DNA of 64,000 bases, from the NCBI RefSeq assembly GCF_900113615.1, contig NZ_FOPZ01000001.1:62001-126000 (forward strand), written 5' to 3'. The position numbers were made by a program, and so were the translations under genes. Shown here one piece after another: positions 36,422 to 45,326 of this stretch; position 1 is the stretch's first letter, and the number at the start of each line of letters is the position of its first letter. Source of the DNA: Halorubrum aquaticum (GTDB lineage Archaea > Halobacteriota > Halobacteria > Halobacteriales > Haloferacaceae). The notes beneath the pieces are model-generated. The model was not told where the DNA came from, searched no databases, and worked only from the letters and a program-made list of their open reading frames with translations.

Positions 36422-37207
36422 GTGAGCGCCGATCGGATCCTGTTGACGAACGACGACGGCATCGACGCCGTCGGCCTCCGAGCCCTCCGTGACGCCCTCG
36501 CGGACGACTACGATGTCGTGACGGTGGCCCCGACCGGCGACCGCTCGTCGGTCGGTCGGGCGCTGTCGGACGACGTGACCGTCTCGGAGCACGAACTCGG
36601 CTACGCGGTCGACGGGACGCCCGTCGACTGCGTCGTCGCGGGGCTGGACGAACTCGTCCCCGACGCGGACTGCGTCGTCGCCGGCTGTAACGAGGGCGCG
36701 AACCTCGGCTCGTACGTCCTCGGCCGCTCCGGGACCGTCTCGGCCGCGGTGGAGGCCGCGTTCTTCGGCGTTCCGGCGGTGGCGACGTCGATGTACGTTC
36801 CGGGCGGCGAGGACTGGTGGAAGACCGATCTGGAGCGAGACCAGTTCGGTCACGCCGCCCGCGCCACGCGATACCTCGTCGACAACGCCTTCGACGCCGG
36901 CGTCTTCGAGGCGGTCGACTACCTCAACGTGAACGCGCCGATCGCGGAGGGCGATACGGCTCGGATGCGGGTGACCCGTCCGTCGGACTGGTACGGCATG
37001 ACCGCCGAGCACGACGGGAACGGTGGCGTCACCTTCGACGACCCGATCTGGGGGCGGATGACCGAGGCGGACGTGCCCGACCCGGTCGGCACCGACCGGC
37101 GCGCGGTGGTCGACGGCGAGGTGTCGGTCTCGCCGCTGGTCGTCCCGCACGGCGTCGCGTCGGACGGCGCGCTCGACGGACTCGCGGAGCGGTACGGGGA
37201 TCAGTGA
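36422..37207 (+). CDS. surE: 5'/3'-nucleotidase SurE
   Basis: Dephosphorylates nucleoside monophosphates. 261 residues. The metal-binding N-terminus LLTNDDGIDAVGL, SSVGRA, and CNEGANLGSYVLGRSGTVSAA give the characteristic Asp/Asp/Ser/Asn set. GTG 36422 is chosen because the family's first strand starts four codons later. Convergent with grpE, 25 bases apart. Confidence 0.93.
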   Translation: MSADRILLTNDDGIDAVGLRALRDALADDYDVVTVAPTGDRSSVGRALSDDVTVSEHELGYAVDGTPVDCVVAGLDELVPDADCVVAGCNEGANLGSYVLGRSGTVSAAVEAAFFGVPAVATSMYVPGGEDWWKTDLERDQFGHAARATRYLVDNAFDAGVFEAVDYLNVNAPIAEGDTARMRVTRPSDWYGMTAEHDGNGGVTFDDPIWGRMTEADVPDPVGTDRRAVVDGEVSVSPLVVPHGVASDGALDGLAERYGDQ

Positions 37208-37232
37208 CTCGGCGAACGCTCCCGTCGCGAGG

Positions 37233-37874
37233 TCACTCGCCGCCGTTGCTGACCGTCACCTGCGCCTCGCTGATGACGCGGTCGCCCATCTCGTAGCCGG
37301 GCTCGTACACCTCGTGGACGGTGCCGTCGGGCTGGTCGCTGTCGACCCGGAGCATGACCTGGTGGCGCGCCGGGTCGACCTCCTCGCCGGGCTCCGGCTC
37401 GATCGGCTCGACGCCCTCCTCGTCGAGCACCTCGTCGAACTTCTCGAGGGTCGACTCCACGCCGGGGCGGATGTCGCTACCGTCCTCCTGATCGAGCGCC
37501 CGGACGAGGTCGTTTCGAACCGGAGCGATCCGTTCAACGAGCGATTCCGAGGCTCGCTCGCGGATCTCCTCGCGCTTGCGCTTGGCCCGCTGCTTGTAGT
37601 TGCTGAAGTCGGCACGGACGCGCGCGAGCTTGCTCGTCAGCTCGTCGACCTCCTCGCGGCGTTCCTCGAGTTCCGACTCGAGGTCGGCCACCTCCTCGGC
37701 GAGCGCCTCGTCGTGTTCGGCGACGCGGTCGGCGAGGGCGGGCTCCGCGTCCGTCCCGTCGGTTCCGGCTTCCTCGGCCGTGTCGGCGGTATCGGCCGTC
37801 TCACTCGCGTCGGCGTCGGCGGTCGCGTCGGGTTCGCCCGGCGACTCGACCTCGACGGCGTCGTCTTCGCTCAT
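37233..37874 (-). CDS. grpE: nucleotide exchange factor GrpE
   Basis: Exchanges ADP for ATP on DnaK. 213 residues: a 60-residue acidic Ala/Asp/Thr leader, the long coiled coil (about 65-130, with RADFSNYKQRAKRKREE), a four-helix segment and the beta domain ending GDRVISEAQVTVSNG. ATG 37874 gives the full acidic leader. No dnaK or dnaJ lies next to it: neighbours are surE (convergent) and menD (divergent). Confidence 0.94.
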   Translation of the reverse strand: MSEDDAVEVESPGEPDATADADASETADTADTAEEAGTDGTDAEPALADRVAEHDEALAEEVADLESELEERREEVDELTSKLARVRADFSNYKQRAKRKREEIRERASESLVERIAPVRNDLVRALDQEDGSDIRPGVESTLEKFDEVLDEEGVEPIEPEPGEEVDPARHQVMLRVDSDQPDGTVHEVYEPGYEMGDRVISEAQVTVSNGGE

Positions 37875-38044
37875 GTCCGATCGGAGGCCGTGGGCGTGTA
37901 TAAGCGTTGTAGAACGCGGCCGAACCCGCGTCCCCGACGAGTCGATCCGACCGGCGGGGAGCGCAGTCACGGGGAGTGACCGCGCTCCTCGAACGCGACC
38001 GCGACCTGCCGGGTTACTTAATCCGGCACGGCCTACGTCCGGTG

Positions 38045-39925
38045 ATGACCGCACCGAACCGGAACACGCTGTGGGCGCGGGCGATGATCGACGAGCTCGT
38101 CGCCACGGGCGTGGACGCTGTCGTCGTCTCGCCCGGCAGTCGCTCGACGCCGTTGACGGTGGCCGCCGCGCGCCACGAGGAGCTCCACCTGTTCTCTCAG
38201 CTCGACGAGCGGTCGGCGGCCTACTTCGCGCTGGGGCGCGCGCGCCGGACCGGCCGCGTGACGCCGCTGATCTGTACGTCCGGCACCGCCGCAGCCAACT
38301 ACCATCCGGCGGTGATGGAGGCCGACAACGCCCGGGTGCCGTTGCTCGCGCTCACCGCCGACCGGCCGACGGAGCTCCGTGACTCCGGCGCGAACCAGAC
38401 CGCGGACCAGGAGAAGCTCTACGGCGACGCGGTCCGCCTCTACAAGGACCTCCCCGAGCCGGCGGCGAACGACCGCGCGCTCCGGTCGCTCCGGACGACG
38501 GTCGACCGCGCGGTGGCGACCGCGGAGGGCGCGGACGCCGGCCCGGTCCACCTCAACGTCCCGTTCGCGAAGCCGCTCGAGCCGACGCCGGTCGAGGGCG
38601 ACGTGCCCGACGACCTCGATCCGACCGCGGCGACCGGTCGCGAGGGACCGTACGTCGACGTGACGCCCGGATCGCCGGAGCCGGAGGAGACGGCGCTCCG
38701 CGAACTCGCGGAGGCGTGCTCCGCGGACCGCGGGCTGATCGTCGCCGGTCCCGCCGATCCGCCGGGACTCGATCCGGAGGCCGTCACCGCGCTTTCCCAC
38801 GCCACCGGCTACCCGGTGCTCGCCGACCCGCTCTCGGGCCTCCGGTTCGGCGGCCACACGCGGGTCGCGCCGATGATCGGGGCCTACGATGCGTACCTGT
38901 CGGCGGCGGTTGCGGGCGATGGCGGGGCGGACGACGAGCCGCCCGTCGCGGACGGCTGGACCGACCCCGAGGTCGTGATCCGCCTCGGCGCGTCGCCGAC
39001 CTCGAAGCGGCTCCGGAAGTACCTCGCGGCGACGGGCGCGGACCAGTACGCGGTCGACCCCGCCGGGGAGTGGCGCGAGGCGGAGTTCGCCGCGACGGAC
39101 CTCGTCGTCGCCGAACCGAACCGGCTCTGTGCTCGCCTCTCACGGCTCGTCGCCGGCGGAGGGGATCCGGAGTGGCGCGATCAGTGGGAGACGGCCGACC
39201 GGGTCGCCCGCGAGTTCCACCGGGGCGATCGGGGGGCTGGAACGGACGGAAACGGAGGGGAAAAAAGCGACGACGGGACCGACGGGTTCCACGAGGGCGA
39301 CGTGCTCCGGGTCGTCGCCGGGGAGGCCCCGGACCCGTCGACGCTGTTCGTCTCGAACTCGATGCCGGTCCGCGACCTCGACCGGTTCGTCGCGCCGTCG
39401 ACGACGAACGTCACCGCTCTCGGCAACCGCGGCGTCTCCGGGATCGACGGGATCGTCTCGAGCGCGCTCGGCGCGGGTTCGGCGACCACCGACGACCTCA
39501 CGCTCGTCGTCGGCGACCTCGCGCTGTACCACGACACGAACGGCCTGCTCGCGGTCGCCCGCTGTGACGTCGACGTCACGGTCGTGCTCCTCAACAACGA
39601 CGGCGGCGGGATCTTCCACGCGCTCCCGATCGAGTCGTTCGACCCGCCCTTTACCGCCGAGTTCAAGACGCCGCACGGGCTCGAGTTCGAGCCGGTGGCC
39701 GACCTTCACGGGCTCGAGTACGCTCGGATCGACGCCCGACCCGGGTCGGAGACCACAGACGGATCAGGGACGACGGACCCGACCGACGCGCTCGCGGCCG
39801 CGTATCGCCGCGCCCGCGACGCGGACGGCTCCCACCTGATCGAGGTCCGGACCGACGCCGAGTCGAGCCACCGGACGCGAGAGCGGCTGGCGGCGGCGGT
39901 CGAGTGCGCGGTTCACGGCGAGTGA
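38045..39925 (+). CDS. menD: 2-succinyl-5-enolpyruvyl-6-hydroxy-3-cyclohexene-1-carboxylate synthase
   Basis: Thiamine-diphosphate enzyme of menaquinone synthesis. 626 residues. N-terminal VVVSPGSRSTPLTVAAA and the cofactor-activating Glu55 in SQLDERSAAYFALG are characteristic; the ThDP motif is GDLALYHDTNG...VVLLNNDGGGIF. A Gly/Asn/Lys-rich insert lies near residues 395-420. CTTAAT at 38017-38022, 26 bases before ATG 38045, indicates a leaderless transcript. No other men genes are adjacent. Confidence 0.96.
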   Translation: MTAPNRNTLWARAMIDELVATGVDAVVVSPGSRSTPLTVAAARHEELHLFSQLDERSAAYFALGRARRTGRVTPLICTSGTAAANYHPAVMEADNARVPLLALTADRPTELRDSGANQTADQEKLYGDAVRLYKDLPEPAANDRALRSLRTTVDRAVATAEGADAGPVHLNVPFAKPLEPTPVEGDVPDDLDPTAATGREGPYVDVTPGSPEPEETALRELAEACSADRGLIVAGPADPPGLDPEAVTALSHATGYPVLADPLSGLRFGGHTRVAPMIGAYDAYLSAAVAGDGGADDEPPVADGWTDPEVVIRLGASPTSKRLRKYLAATGADQYAVDPAGEWREAEFAATDLVVAEPNRLCARLSRLVAGGGDPEWRDQWETADRVAREFHRGDRGAGTDGNGGEKSDDGTDGFHEGDVLRVVAGEAPDPSTLFVSNSMPVRDLDRFVAPSTTNVTALGNRGVSGIDGIVSSALGAGSATTDDLTLVVGDLALYHDTNGLLAVARCDVDVTVVLLNNDGGGIFHALPIESFDPPFTAEFKTPHGLEFEPVADLHGLEYARIDARPGSETTDGSGTTDPTDALAAAYRRARDADGSHLIEVRTDAESSHRTRERLAAAVECAVHGE

Positions 39926-40003
39926 GACGAGTGCGAGCGCCTCCGTGTGAAAACGGGCAGGTTAGTCCGGCTGCGCGTCACCGTTGCTGACATCGAGATC
40001 CGC

Positions 40004-40346
40004 TCAGGCGGATATGTAGCCGATCGTTCGTGTCGCCACGTCCTCGGTACGTTCGTCGGTGAGAGAAGTCATGTGGAGTTCGACCTCCGTTGCGCTGTTG
40101 AGGGTCGCGAGCGACCACGGGAGGACGTGACTCCGTTTCCCGAGCGGGTCGCCCTCGTAGTCGTCGTCTCGAAGCGTGAGCGACTCCTCGTGGTAGGCCT
40201 TCGTGGAGATCGGGACCGTGACGAGTTGGGGGCCGTGATTAGGGAACCGAGGAGCCCTCCAAAACGAGCATCGGGCGGCCTTTCTCGGAGAGCGGATCGG
40301 TCGCCCAGACGACGTCGCCGCGTTCCAGTTCACCGAACGCGGTCAC
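40004..40346 (-). pseudogene. PemK/MazF-family toxin, frame broken by one base (CCC-TAA)
   Basis: GTG 40346 overlaps the upstream antitoxin stop by 4 bases (GTGA). The first 35 codons read GELERGDVVWATDP and GRPMLVLEGSSVP, then stop at TAA 40241-40239. Skipping the T at 40241 restores NHGPQLVTVPISTKAYHEE and on to the TGA at 40004, giving 113 residues, the normal MazF length, with the typical RGDVVW start and PWSLAT centre. Either a single-base indel inactivated an endoribonuclease toxin, or the CCC-T slippery site allows +1 frameshifting. No other damage is visible in either half. Confidence 0.8.
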
Positions 40347-40729
40347 CGTACCTTCTCCATGTCGTCGGTCCGCAGATCCTCGAGGCGCTCCTCGCCGTAC
40401 CGTTCGTCCGCGGTCTCGTGGTGTCGGTGTAGTCGATAGGCCGATCGGAGGCGTTCCTCGTCGTCCGTGATCGCCCAGTACGGACGTTTGTGTCGCACGA
40501 GACCGCGTTCTTTCAGTCGCGAGAGGATCGCACTGACGGCGTCCGTATCCAACCCGAGCCGATCGGCGATCGTCGCCGCCTTCCACGCGCGGTCGTCGTT
40601 CTCGTCGAGAAACGAGACGATCCGCTCGGTATCGTTTCGCCCCTCGAACTCGTCGACATCGGCGTTCTCGAACTCGCTGATATCGATGGTTTCGCCCGAC
40701 ATGGACGGTTGTTGGTTCCGTTGGACCAT
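40343..40729 (-). CDS. MarR-like winged-helix antitoxin/repressor
   Basis: A 128-residue protein. Residues about 38-95 form a winged helix: TERIVSFLDENDDRAWKAAT, IADRLGLDTDAVSAILSRL and KERGLVRHKRPYWAI. The C-terminal helix region is Arg/Glu rich and could mask the toxin. In haloarchaea such proteins are the usual partner of MazF-like toxins. ATG 40729 is favoured since CTTAACC lies 28 bases upstream (leaderless); ATG 40702 is an alternative. The stop overlaps the toxin start. It probably represses its own operon. Confidence 0.82.
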   Translation of the reverse strand: MVQRNQQPSMSGETIDISEFENADVDEFEGRNDTERIVSFLDENDDRAWKAATIADRLGLDTDAVSAILSRLKERGLVRHKRPYWAITDDEERLRSAYRLHRHHETADERYGEERLEDLRTDDMEKVR

Positions 40730-40753
40730 AGCTATTTGGGGTGTTTGTTAGTT

Positions 40754-40760
40754 GGTTAAG
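40754..40760 (-). promoter_or_regulatory. TATA-like box of the toxin-antitoxin operon
   Basis: CTTAACC on the reverse strand, centred 28 bases before ATG 40729. The opposed DUF2797 gene has its own TTATTA at 40788-40793, so the two promoters are back to back. Confidence 0.55.
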
Positions 40761-40817
40761 GGTAGTTTCCTCCCAGCGGTGCGAACGTTATTAGTCGCCG
40801 ACTCCCCTATCTCGGCC

Positions 40818-41630
40818 GTGCAGGTCGTCGGGTACGAGACGGGTGGCGTCGATGACGGAAACGGGTCCGGGAGCGGCGCGGCCGGGTCCGAAAGCGCCAC
40901 TGCCGGCGGGTTCTACGTCGCCGTCGACGGCGAGGTGGAGTACGTCGACGCCGCGCCCGGTACCGAACTCGCCTACGGGCTCGGCGACCGCCGGTGTGCC
41001 GGGACGGTCCACGAGGGCGGTCACGTCCCCTGTGACGCCGCCGACGCCCCCTACTGTGAGGCGCACTCGAGCGTCTGGGTCTGTGCGCGGTGTACCGGGT
41101 CGTGTCTCAAAGACGAGATGGACTGCCACGAGGAGCACGCGATGTACCTCGCGGCGTTCGCGCCCGACACGTTCAAGGTGGGCGTCACGCGGCTGTGGCG
41201 GCTCGAAACCCGCCTCCGCGAGCAGGGGGCCGACCGGGCGGCCCACGTCCGGACGTTCCCCGACGGCCGGGTCGCCCGCGAGGTCGAGGCCGAACTCGCG
41301 AGCGGCGAGGGACTCGTCGACCGCGTCCGGGTGCCGACGAAGCTCGACGGCTTCGGCCGGGACGTCGACCGCGGGGCGTGGGAGGATCTGGTCGGCCGGT
41401 TCGACCCGGTCGAGCGGTTCGCGTTCGACTACGGGCTCGACCTCTCGGAGCGGCCGGTCGCGGAGACGATGGCGGCCGGGACGGTTCGGGGCTGGAAGGG
41501 ACGGGTACTGGTGCTCGACCGCAACGGCTCCACGTACGCGGTCGACGCCCGGTCGCTGGTCGGGTACGAACTGACAGAGGAGGTGCCCGACCGAGACCTC
41601 CAGTCGAGTCTGGGCGCGTTCGGCGAATAA
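40818..41630 (+). CDS. DUF2797-family protein with Cys-rich zinc-site region
   Basis: A 270-residue protein. Residues about 60-110 hold several Cys/His (CAGTVHEGGHVPCD, YCEAHSSVWVCARCTGSC, DCHEEHAMYLA), probably one or two zinc sites, followed by the DUF2797 core (FKVGVTRLWRLETRLREQGA). The family has no known reaction. An acidic Gly/Ser segment occupies residues 10-32. GTG 40818 is 28 bases after TTATTA, consistent with a leaderless transcript. Confidence 0.88.
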   Translation: MQVVGYETGGVDDGNGSGSGAAGSESATAGGFYVAVDGEVEYVDAAPGTELAYGLGDRRCAGTVHEGGHVPCDAADAPYCEAHSSVWVCARCTGSCLKDEMDCHEEHAMYLAAFAPDTFKVGVTRLWRLETRLREQGADRAAHVRTFPDGRVAREVEAELASGEGLVDRVRVPTKLDGFGRDVDRGAWEDLVGRFDPVERFAFDYGLDLSERPVAETMAAGTVRGWKGRVLVLDRNGSTYAVDARSLVGYELTEEVPDRDLQSSLGAFGE

Positions 41631-41822
41631 GTCTCGTATATCGGAGTGGATGAGGTTTCTAACACCCAGGTCGTTCGATCAGATGACGTGAGAGACGTGA
41701 CTGCGGAGAACGTCTCCAAAGCCCCAGCCGCGACGACTCGCGCGACGCGTTGCGGTCCTCAGTCAGTCGTTTCACTCCTTCCTTGCGGTCCTTACATCGT
41801 CGGGCTTCGTCCTCGCGACAGC

Positions 41823-41865
41823 GAGGCGCTCCGCGCCTCTGGCAGCCGGCGGCAGAGCCGCCGGC
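41823..41865. terminator. two adjacent perfect hairpins
   Basis: GAGGCGC-TCC-GCGCCTC at 41823-41839 and GCCGGCGGC-AGA-GCCGCCGGC at 41845-41865. The first has the same TCC loop as the hairpins at 26756 and 26804. They lie about 190 bases after the DUF2797 gene, so they may be a distal terminator or a structured RNA. Confidence 0.55.
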
Positions 41866-41900
41866 GACTGCCCCTTTGAGTCCCACCCCGCCCCACGACT

Positions 41901-41992
41901 GCCCCGCACCTCACGCCTCCCCAGCCCCGCACCTCACGCCTTCCCAGCCCCGCACCTCACGCCTCCCCAGCCCCGCACCTCACTCCTCCCCA
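41901..41992. repeat. four tandem copies of a 23-base repeat
   Basis: Units begin at 41901, 41924, 41947 and 41970; the core is GCACCTCACGCCTCCCCAG, with one or two substitutions in copies 2 and 4. A further related copy lies at 49016-49036 in another intergenic region, so the phrase is dispersed. Confidence 0.85.
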
Positions 41993-42142
41993 GCCTCGCG
42001 GCTCGCGACTCGCGGCTTCGCCGCTCGCCCCGCTCGCCGCGTCCCTCGCGTTCCGGTCGCGGGCCGAAGGCCCGCTCCCGGGCGCGCCACCGCAGTCCGA
42101 TCTATAAAGCATCGTCGCCGTCGTCACCTCGCTCCGGGACCT

Positions 42143-43189
42143 TCACTCCCCGATCCCGTTCTCGGTGATGAACCGCCGGACGCCGAGGTACGCCACGGCC
42201 GCGAGCGCGGCGTAGACGATGACCGTGAGCGTCGTCGCGGGGGTGGCGCTGTCGATCGCGAGCCGTGCGACCGCGTTCGTCGGGCCGCCGGCCATCGCGG
42301 TCGCGCCGCCGAAGAGCACGAGCACGGCGACCGAGTAGAGGAACTGCGCGGCCCGGCGGTCGGGCGCGACCGCCGCGATCCCCGCGGCGACCCCGACGAC
42401 GAGCGTCGTCAGCGCGGTCATCAGGAGGAGGACCGTCGGGACGTTGGCGACGGGCGTCCCGTTGAGTTCGAGCAGCAGGAGCCAGAGCAGGGCCTGTCCG
42501 GGGGCGATCGCGACCGCCGCGAGCGCCTTCCCGTCGACGATCTCGCCGATCGTCACCGGCGCGACCCGCAGTAGCTCGAGCGTTCCCCGGTCCAGCTCCT
42601 CGGTGATCGAGTCGACGACGAGCGACCCCGAGATGAAGACGGGGAGGAACACCAACACGGGGATCAACACCGTGTACGTGAACGTGAAGTACGGACTCGA
42701 CCCGGTCGAGTCGGGCAGTGGAAGCGGGGGACGACTCAGCGAGTCCGCCCGCTCGACGCGCTCGACGCGCTCGTAGGTGCGCAGCAGGTCCCGGAGCTGG
42801 ACGACGATCACCGTCGTTTCGACGGTGGCGTCGGGCGCGGTCACCGCGATGGATGTCTTCCCCGTGTCCTCTCGAGTCGCTATCGCCACCGCGTCGGCGG
42901 CGTTGCGGTCGAAGGCCGTTCGCGCCGCGGCCGGGTCCTCGTAGGGCGTCACCGACGCGCCCGGCACCTCCGCGGCGACACGTTCGAGGTCCGCGACCGC
43001 GTCGCCGGCGGCCGCGACCTCGACCTCCGCGCCGTCGAGCGCGCCGGGGTCGTACATCGAGACGAGCCCGACGACGAGGAACGAGGAGAACGCGGCGATG
43101 AACAGCTGGATGCCGATCGCGAGCAGGATCGTCTTCTCCGCCCGCAACCCGGCGATCTCCCGTTTCGCGACCGTCAGTCGGCTACCCAT
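42143..43189 (-). CDS. ABC-2 type exporter permease
   Basis: A 348-residue membrane subunit. One N-terminal transmembrane helix (about 21-43), a 120-residue extracytoplasmic loop, then five C-terminal helices with the ABC-2 phrase SGSLVVDSITEELDRGTLELLRVAPV. This is NatB-like organisation. The ATG 43189 overlaps the end of the permease-protease gene upstream by 8 bases, so the three genes (ATPase, fusion permease, this permease) form one operon. Substrate unknown; Na+ or drug export is suggested only by family. Confidence 0.9.
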   Translation of the reverse strand: MGSRLTVAKREIAGLRAEKTILLAIGIQLFIAAFSSFLVVGLVSMYDPGALDGAEVEVAAAGDAVADLERVAAEVPGASVTPYEDPAAARTAFDRNAADAVAIATREDTGKTSIAVTAPDATVETTVIVVQLRDLLRTYERVERVERADSLSRPPLPLPDSTGSSPYFTFTYTVLIPVLVFLPVFISGSLVVDSITEELDRGTLELLRVAPVTIGEIVDGKALAAVAIAPGQALLWLLLLELNGTPVANVPTVLLLMTALTTLVVGVAAGIAAVAPDRRAAQFLYSVAVLVLFGGATAMAGGPTNAVARLAIDSATPATTLTVIVYAALAAVAYLGVRRFITENGIGE

Positions 43190-45326
43190 GGAGGCTCACC
43201 ACCCCGAAGTTGTACGCGGCGTGAAGCAGCGTCGCGGCCGCGAGCGCGAGGGCGTACTTCGTCCGGTCCCGCCGCGCGCCGACGGCCGACAGCGTCGCCG
43301 TGACTCCGTGGAGCACGAGCGGCGCGAAAAAGAGCCCGGCGAGGACGAGCGGGGAGAGCCCCGAGACGCCCGCGACGGAGCCGAAGGCGGCCCGTCCGAC
43401 GTACAGCTCCGTGAGCCCGACCGCCTGGACGACCGCGGTCGCCTTCTCCGCGAGGAAGAAGCCGAGCCCGGAGGCGAGCCCGACCGCGAGCGCGACCCGG
43501 TCGGTCCGCGCGAGGACGCCGCGTTCGAACCCGGCGTAGAGGTGGACGCTCTTGGCGAGCTCTTCGACGAACGCGATGACGACGAGCAGGACGGGGATCG
43601 AGACGGTGACGGGCAGCGCGAACAGCACCGCGACGGCGAGCAACTCCGCGACGAAGACGAACGGGATCGTACACGCCGTGAGGAACGCGACCGCCGCGAG
43701 CCCGCGGATCCGTCCCGGGATCCGGGCCGCGATCCCCGTCGGCGGCGACTCGCGGACGCTCTCGCCGACCGCCGAGAGCCGGACCGCGAGCGCGTCGAGG
43801 AACTTGCGCGTCACCGGCTTCTGGGTGAACAGGTCCTCCTCGCGGTAGACGCCGAGCCCGAGCCCGAAGAGGAGGACGGCGGCGATCGCGGTCGGCCCCG
43901 TCGCGAACAGGAACTCCCCGACCGAGATCGCCTCTCCTTGGAGGTCGAAGACGACGAGCGTGAGCGGCGAGATCAGCGCCACCGGCGTCACGTTCGTGAA
44001 TATCGCGGGGACGAACGCGTAGGAGGTGAGGAGAACGCTCACCGCGACCGTGACGAAGGTGAGTTCCTTGAACGACCGCGCGAACACCGCGCCGACGAAG
44101 GTGGCGGCGAGGAACGTCGCCGCGATCGGGAGCACCGCGAGCACGGAGACCGGTCCGCCGCCCACGACGAGCGCGATGAGCGCCGTCACCGCGGCCGCGA
44201 CTGCGACGTAGGGAAGCGTCTTTCCCGCGACGATCTCCGTCGGCGACAGCGGCGTGACGAGAAGCGGCTCGCCCCGCCGGTTGGTTCGTTCCTCGAGAAC
44301 CGAGGAGCCGTACGCCTGCGCGAGGAAGTTCATCGGCACGAGGAAGGCGAACGCCAACACGAGCGACGCGAACGGGAACGGCGGCGTGATCGACCCGGGC
44401 GATCCGGCCGTGTCCGCGCCGAACGCGCCGCCGCCGATCGAGGGGACGGCGATACCGCTCGACCCGTCCCCGTCGCCGAGGGGCCACCAGCCGCCGTCGC
44501 CGCCATCGAAGGGCCACCAGCCGCCGTCGCTGCTGCCGTCACTCGCCCCGCCGTCGCCGGTCGCAGCGTCGTTCCCGCCGGCGGTTCCGTCACCGCTCGC
44601 GTCGCCATCGTTTCCGGCTCCACCGCTGCCGTCATCGGTGGACCCGCTCGTATCGGTGGTTCCGGAATCGGATGAATCACCGCCCTCGGCGTCCGATACG
44701 CCGGATCCGTCGGTACCGCCTCCATCCCCGTCACTCACGTCGCCGGCGTCCGATCCCGAACCGCCGAACGTCGCTCCGTCGTCGAGCGCCGATCCGCGGG
44801 CCGCGTATCGGAGCGTGACGGTGACCGGGAAGGCCGCGGTGTCGTTCGGCTCCGCGGCCATCAGCCGCTCGTTGTGGGCCTCGACCGCCTCCCGGAACGA
44901 CGCGGCGGCCGCCTCGCCCTTCGGCGTGTCGACCGCGCGGACGAGGACGCCGGCGGGATCGCCGGCCGGACCGTCCCCGCCGCCGGCTCGAACCTCCCGA
45001 ACGATCAGGTCGGCCGTCGATCCGAGCGTCGCCTCCTCGGCCGGCACGGCGGTCAGGGCGGGCTCGGCCTCGACCGCGTCCGCGTACGGCGACGCCGGGT
45101 CGACGCCGACCCGATAGACGTCGCGGTCCACGTCGAGCCCGACGACGTCGGTCGCGGCCCCCGCGCCGAGGACGCCGCCCGCGACGATCAAGAGCGCGAG
45201 CGCGGCCAAAAGCGTGCGCCGATCGACGCCGCCCGCCGCCCGCGACGCCTCCCATCGGGCGACTCGACCGACCCGCCGAGAGCGACGAACGACCCGCCGG
45301 AGCCGTCGGCTCGCGCGTCGGATCAC
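43182..45326 (-). CDS. ABC-2 permease fused to PrsW-like intramembrane protease
   Basis: A 714-residue membrane protein. Residues 1-490 are an ABC-2 permease with a first helix near 42-60, an extracytoplasmic loop containing a Gly/Asp/Ser/Thr region (about 190-300) with WWPFDGG and WWPLGDG repeats, and helices around VLEERTNRRGEPLLVTPLS. Residues 560-714 are PrsW-like: EE at 588-589 with K592 (FVEELAKS), GLGFFLAEKA, H673 in VLHGVTAT and H702 in LLHAAYNF. Start GTG 45326 abuts the ATPase stop (TGAGTG). Proteolytic activity is inferred from the conserved Glu/His. Confidence 0.87.
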   Translation of the reverse strand: MIRRASRRLRRVVRRSRRVGRVARWEASRAAGGVDRRTLLAALALLIVAGGVLGAGAATDVVGLDVDRDVYRVGVDPASPYADAVEAEPALTAVPAEEATLGSTADLIVREVRAGGGDGPAGDPAGVLVRAVDTPKGEAAAASFREAVEAHNERLMAAEPNDTAAFPVTVTLRYAARGSALDDGATFGGSGSDAGDVSDGDGGGTDGSGVSDAEGGDSSDSGTTDTSGSTDDGSGGAGNDGDASGDGTAGGNDAATGDGGASDGSSDGGWWPFDGGDGGWWPLGDGDGSSGIAVPSIGGGAFGADTAGSPGSITPPFPFASLVLAFAFLVPMNFLAQAYGSSVLEERTNRRGEPLLVTPLSPTEIVAGKTLPYVAVAAAVTALIALVVGGGPVSVLAVLPIAATFLAATFVGAVFARSFKELTFVTVAVSVLLTSYAFVPAIFTNVTPVALISPLTLVVFDLQGEAISVGEFLFATGPTAIAAVLLFGLGLGVYREEDLFTQKPVTRKFLDALAVRLSAVGESVRESPPTGIAARIPGRIRGLAAVAFLTACTIPFVFVAELLAVAVLFALPVTVSIPVLLVVIAFVEELAKSVHLYAGFERGVLARTDRVALAVGLASGLGFFLAEKATAVVQAVGLTELYVGRAAFGSVAGVSGLSPLVLAGLFFAPLVLHGVTATLSAVGARRDRTKYALALAAATLLHAAYNFGVVSLHG

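Larger units (their letters stand above)
41631..42142. other. 512-base intergenic region rich in hairpins and tandem repeats
   Basis: No convincing gene: open frames here lack promoters and read as Pro/Ser/Arg low complexity. It holds two perfect hairpins and a four-copy 23-base tandem repeat (listed separately). After 41990 the sequence is CG-rich simple sequence (tcgcggctcgcgactcgcgg) leading to the end of the permease gene at 42143. Confidence 0.75.

Noticed and set aside
41750-42574. A long forward frame through the tandem repeats and the permease antisense
   Set aside because: It reads as Pro/Arg/Ser low complexity with no promoter and is antisense to a convincing ABC-2 permease.
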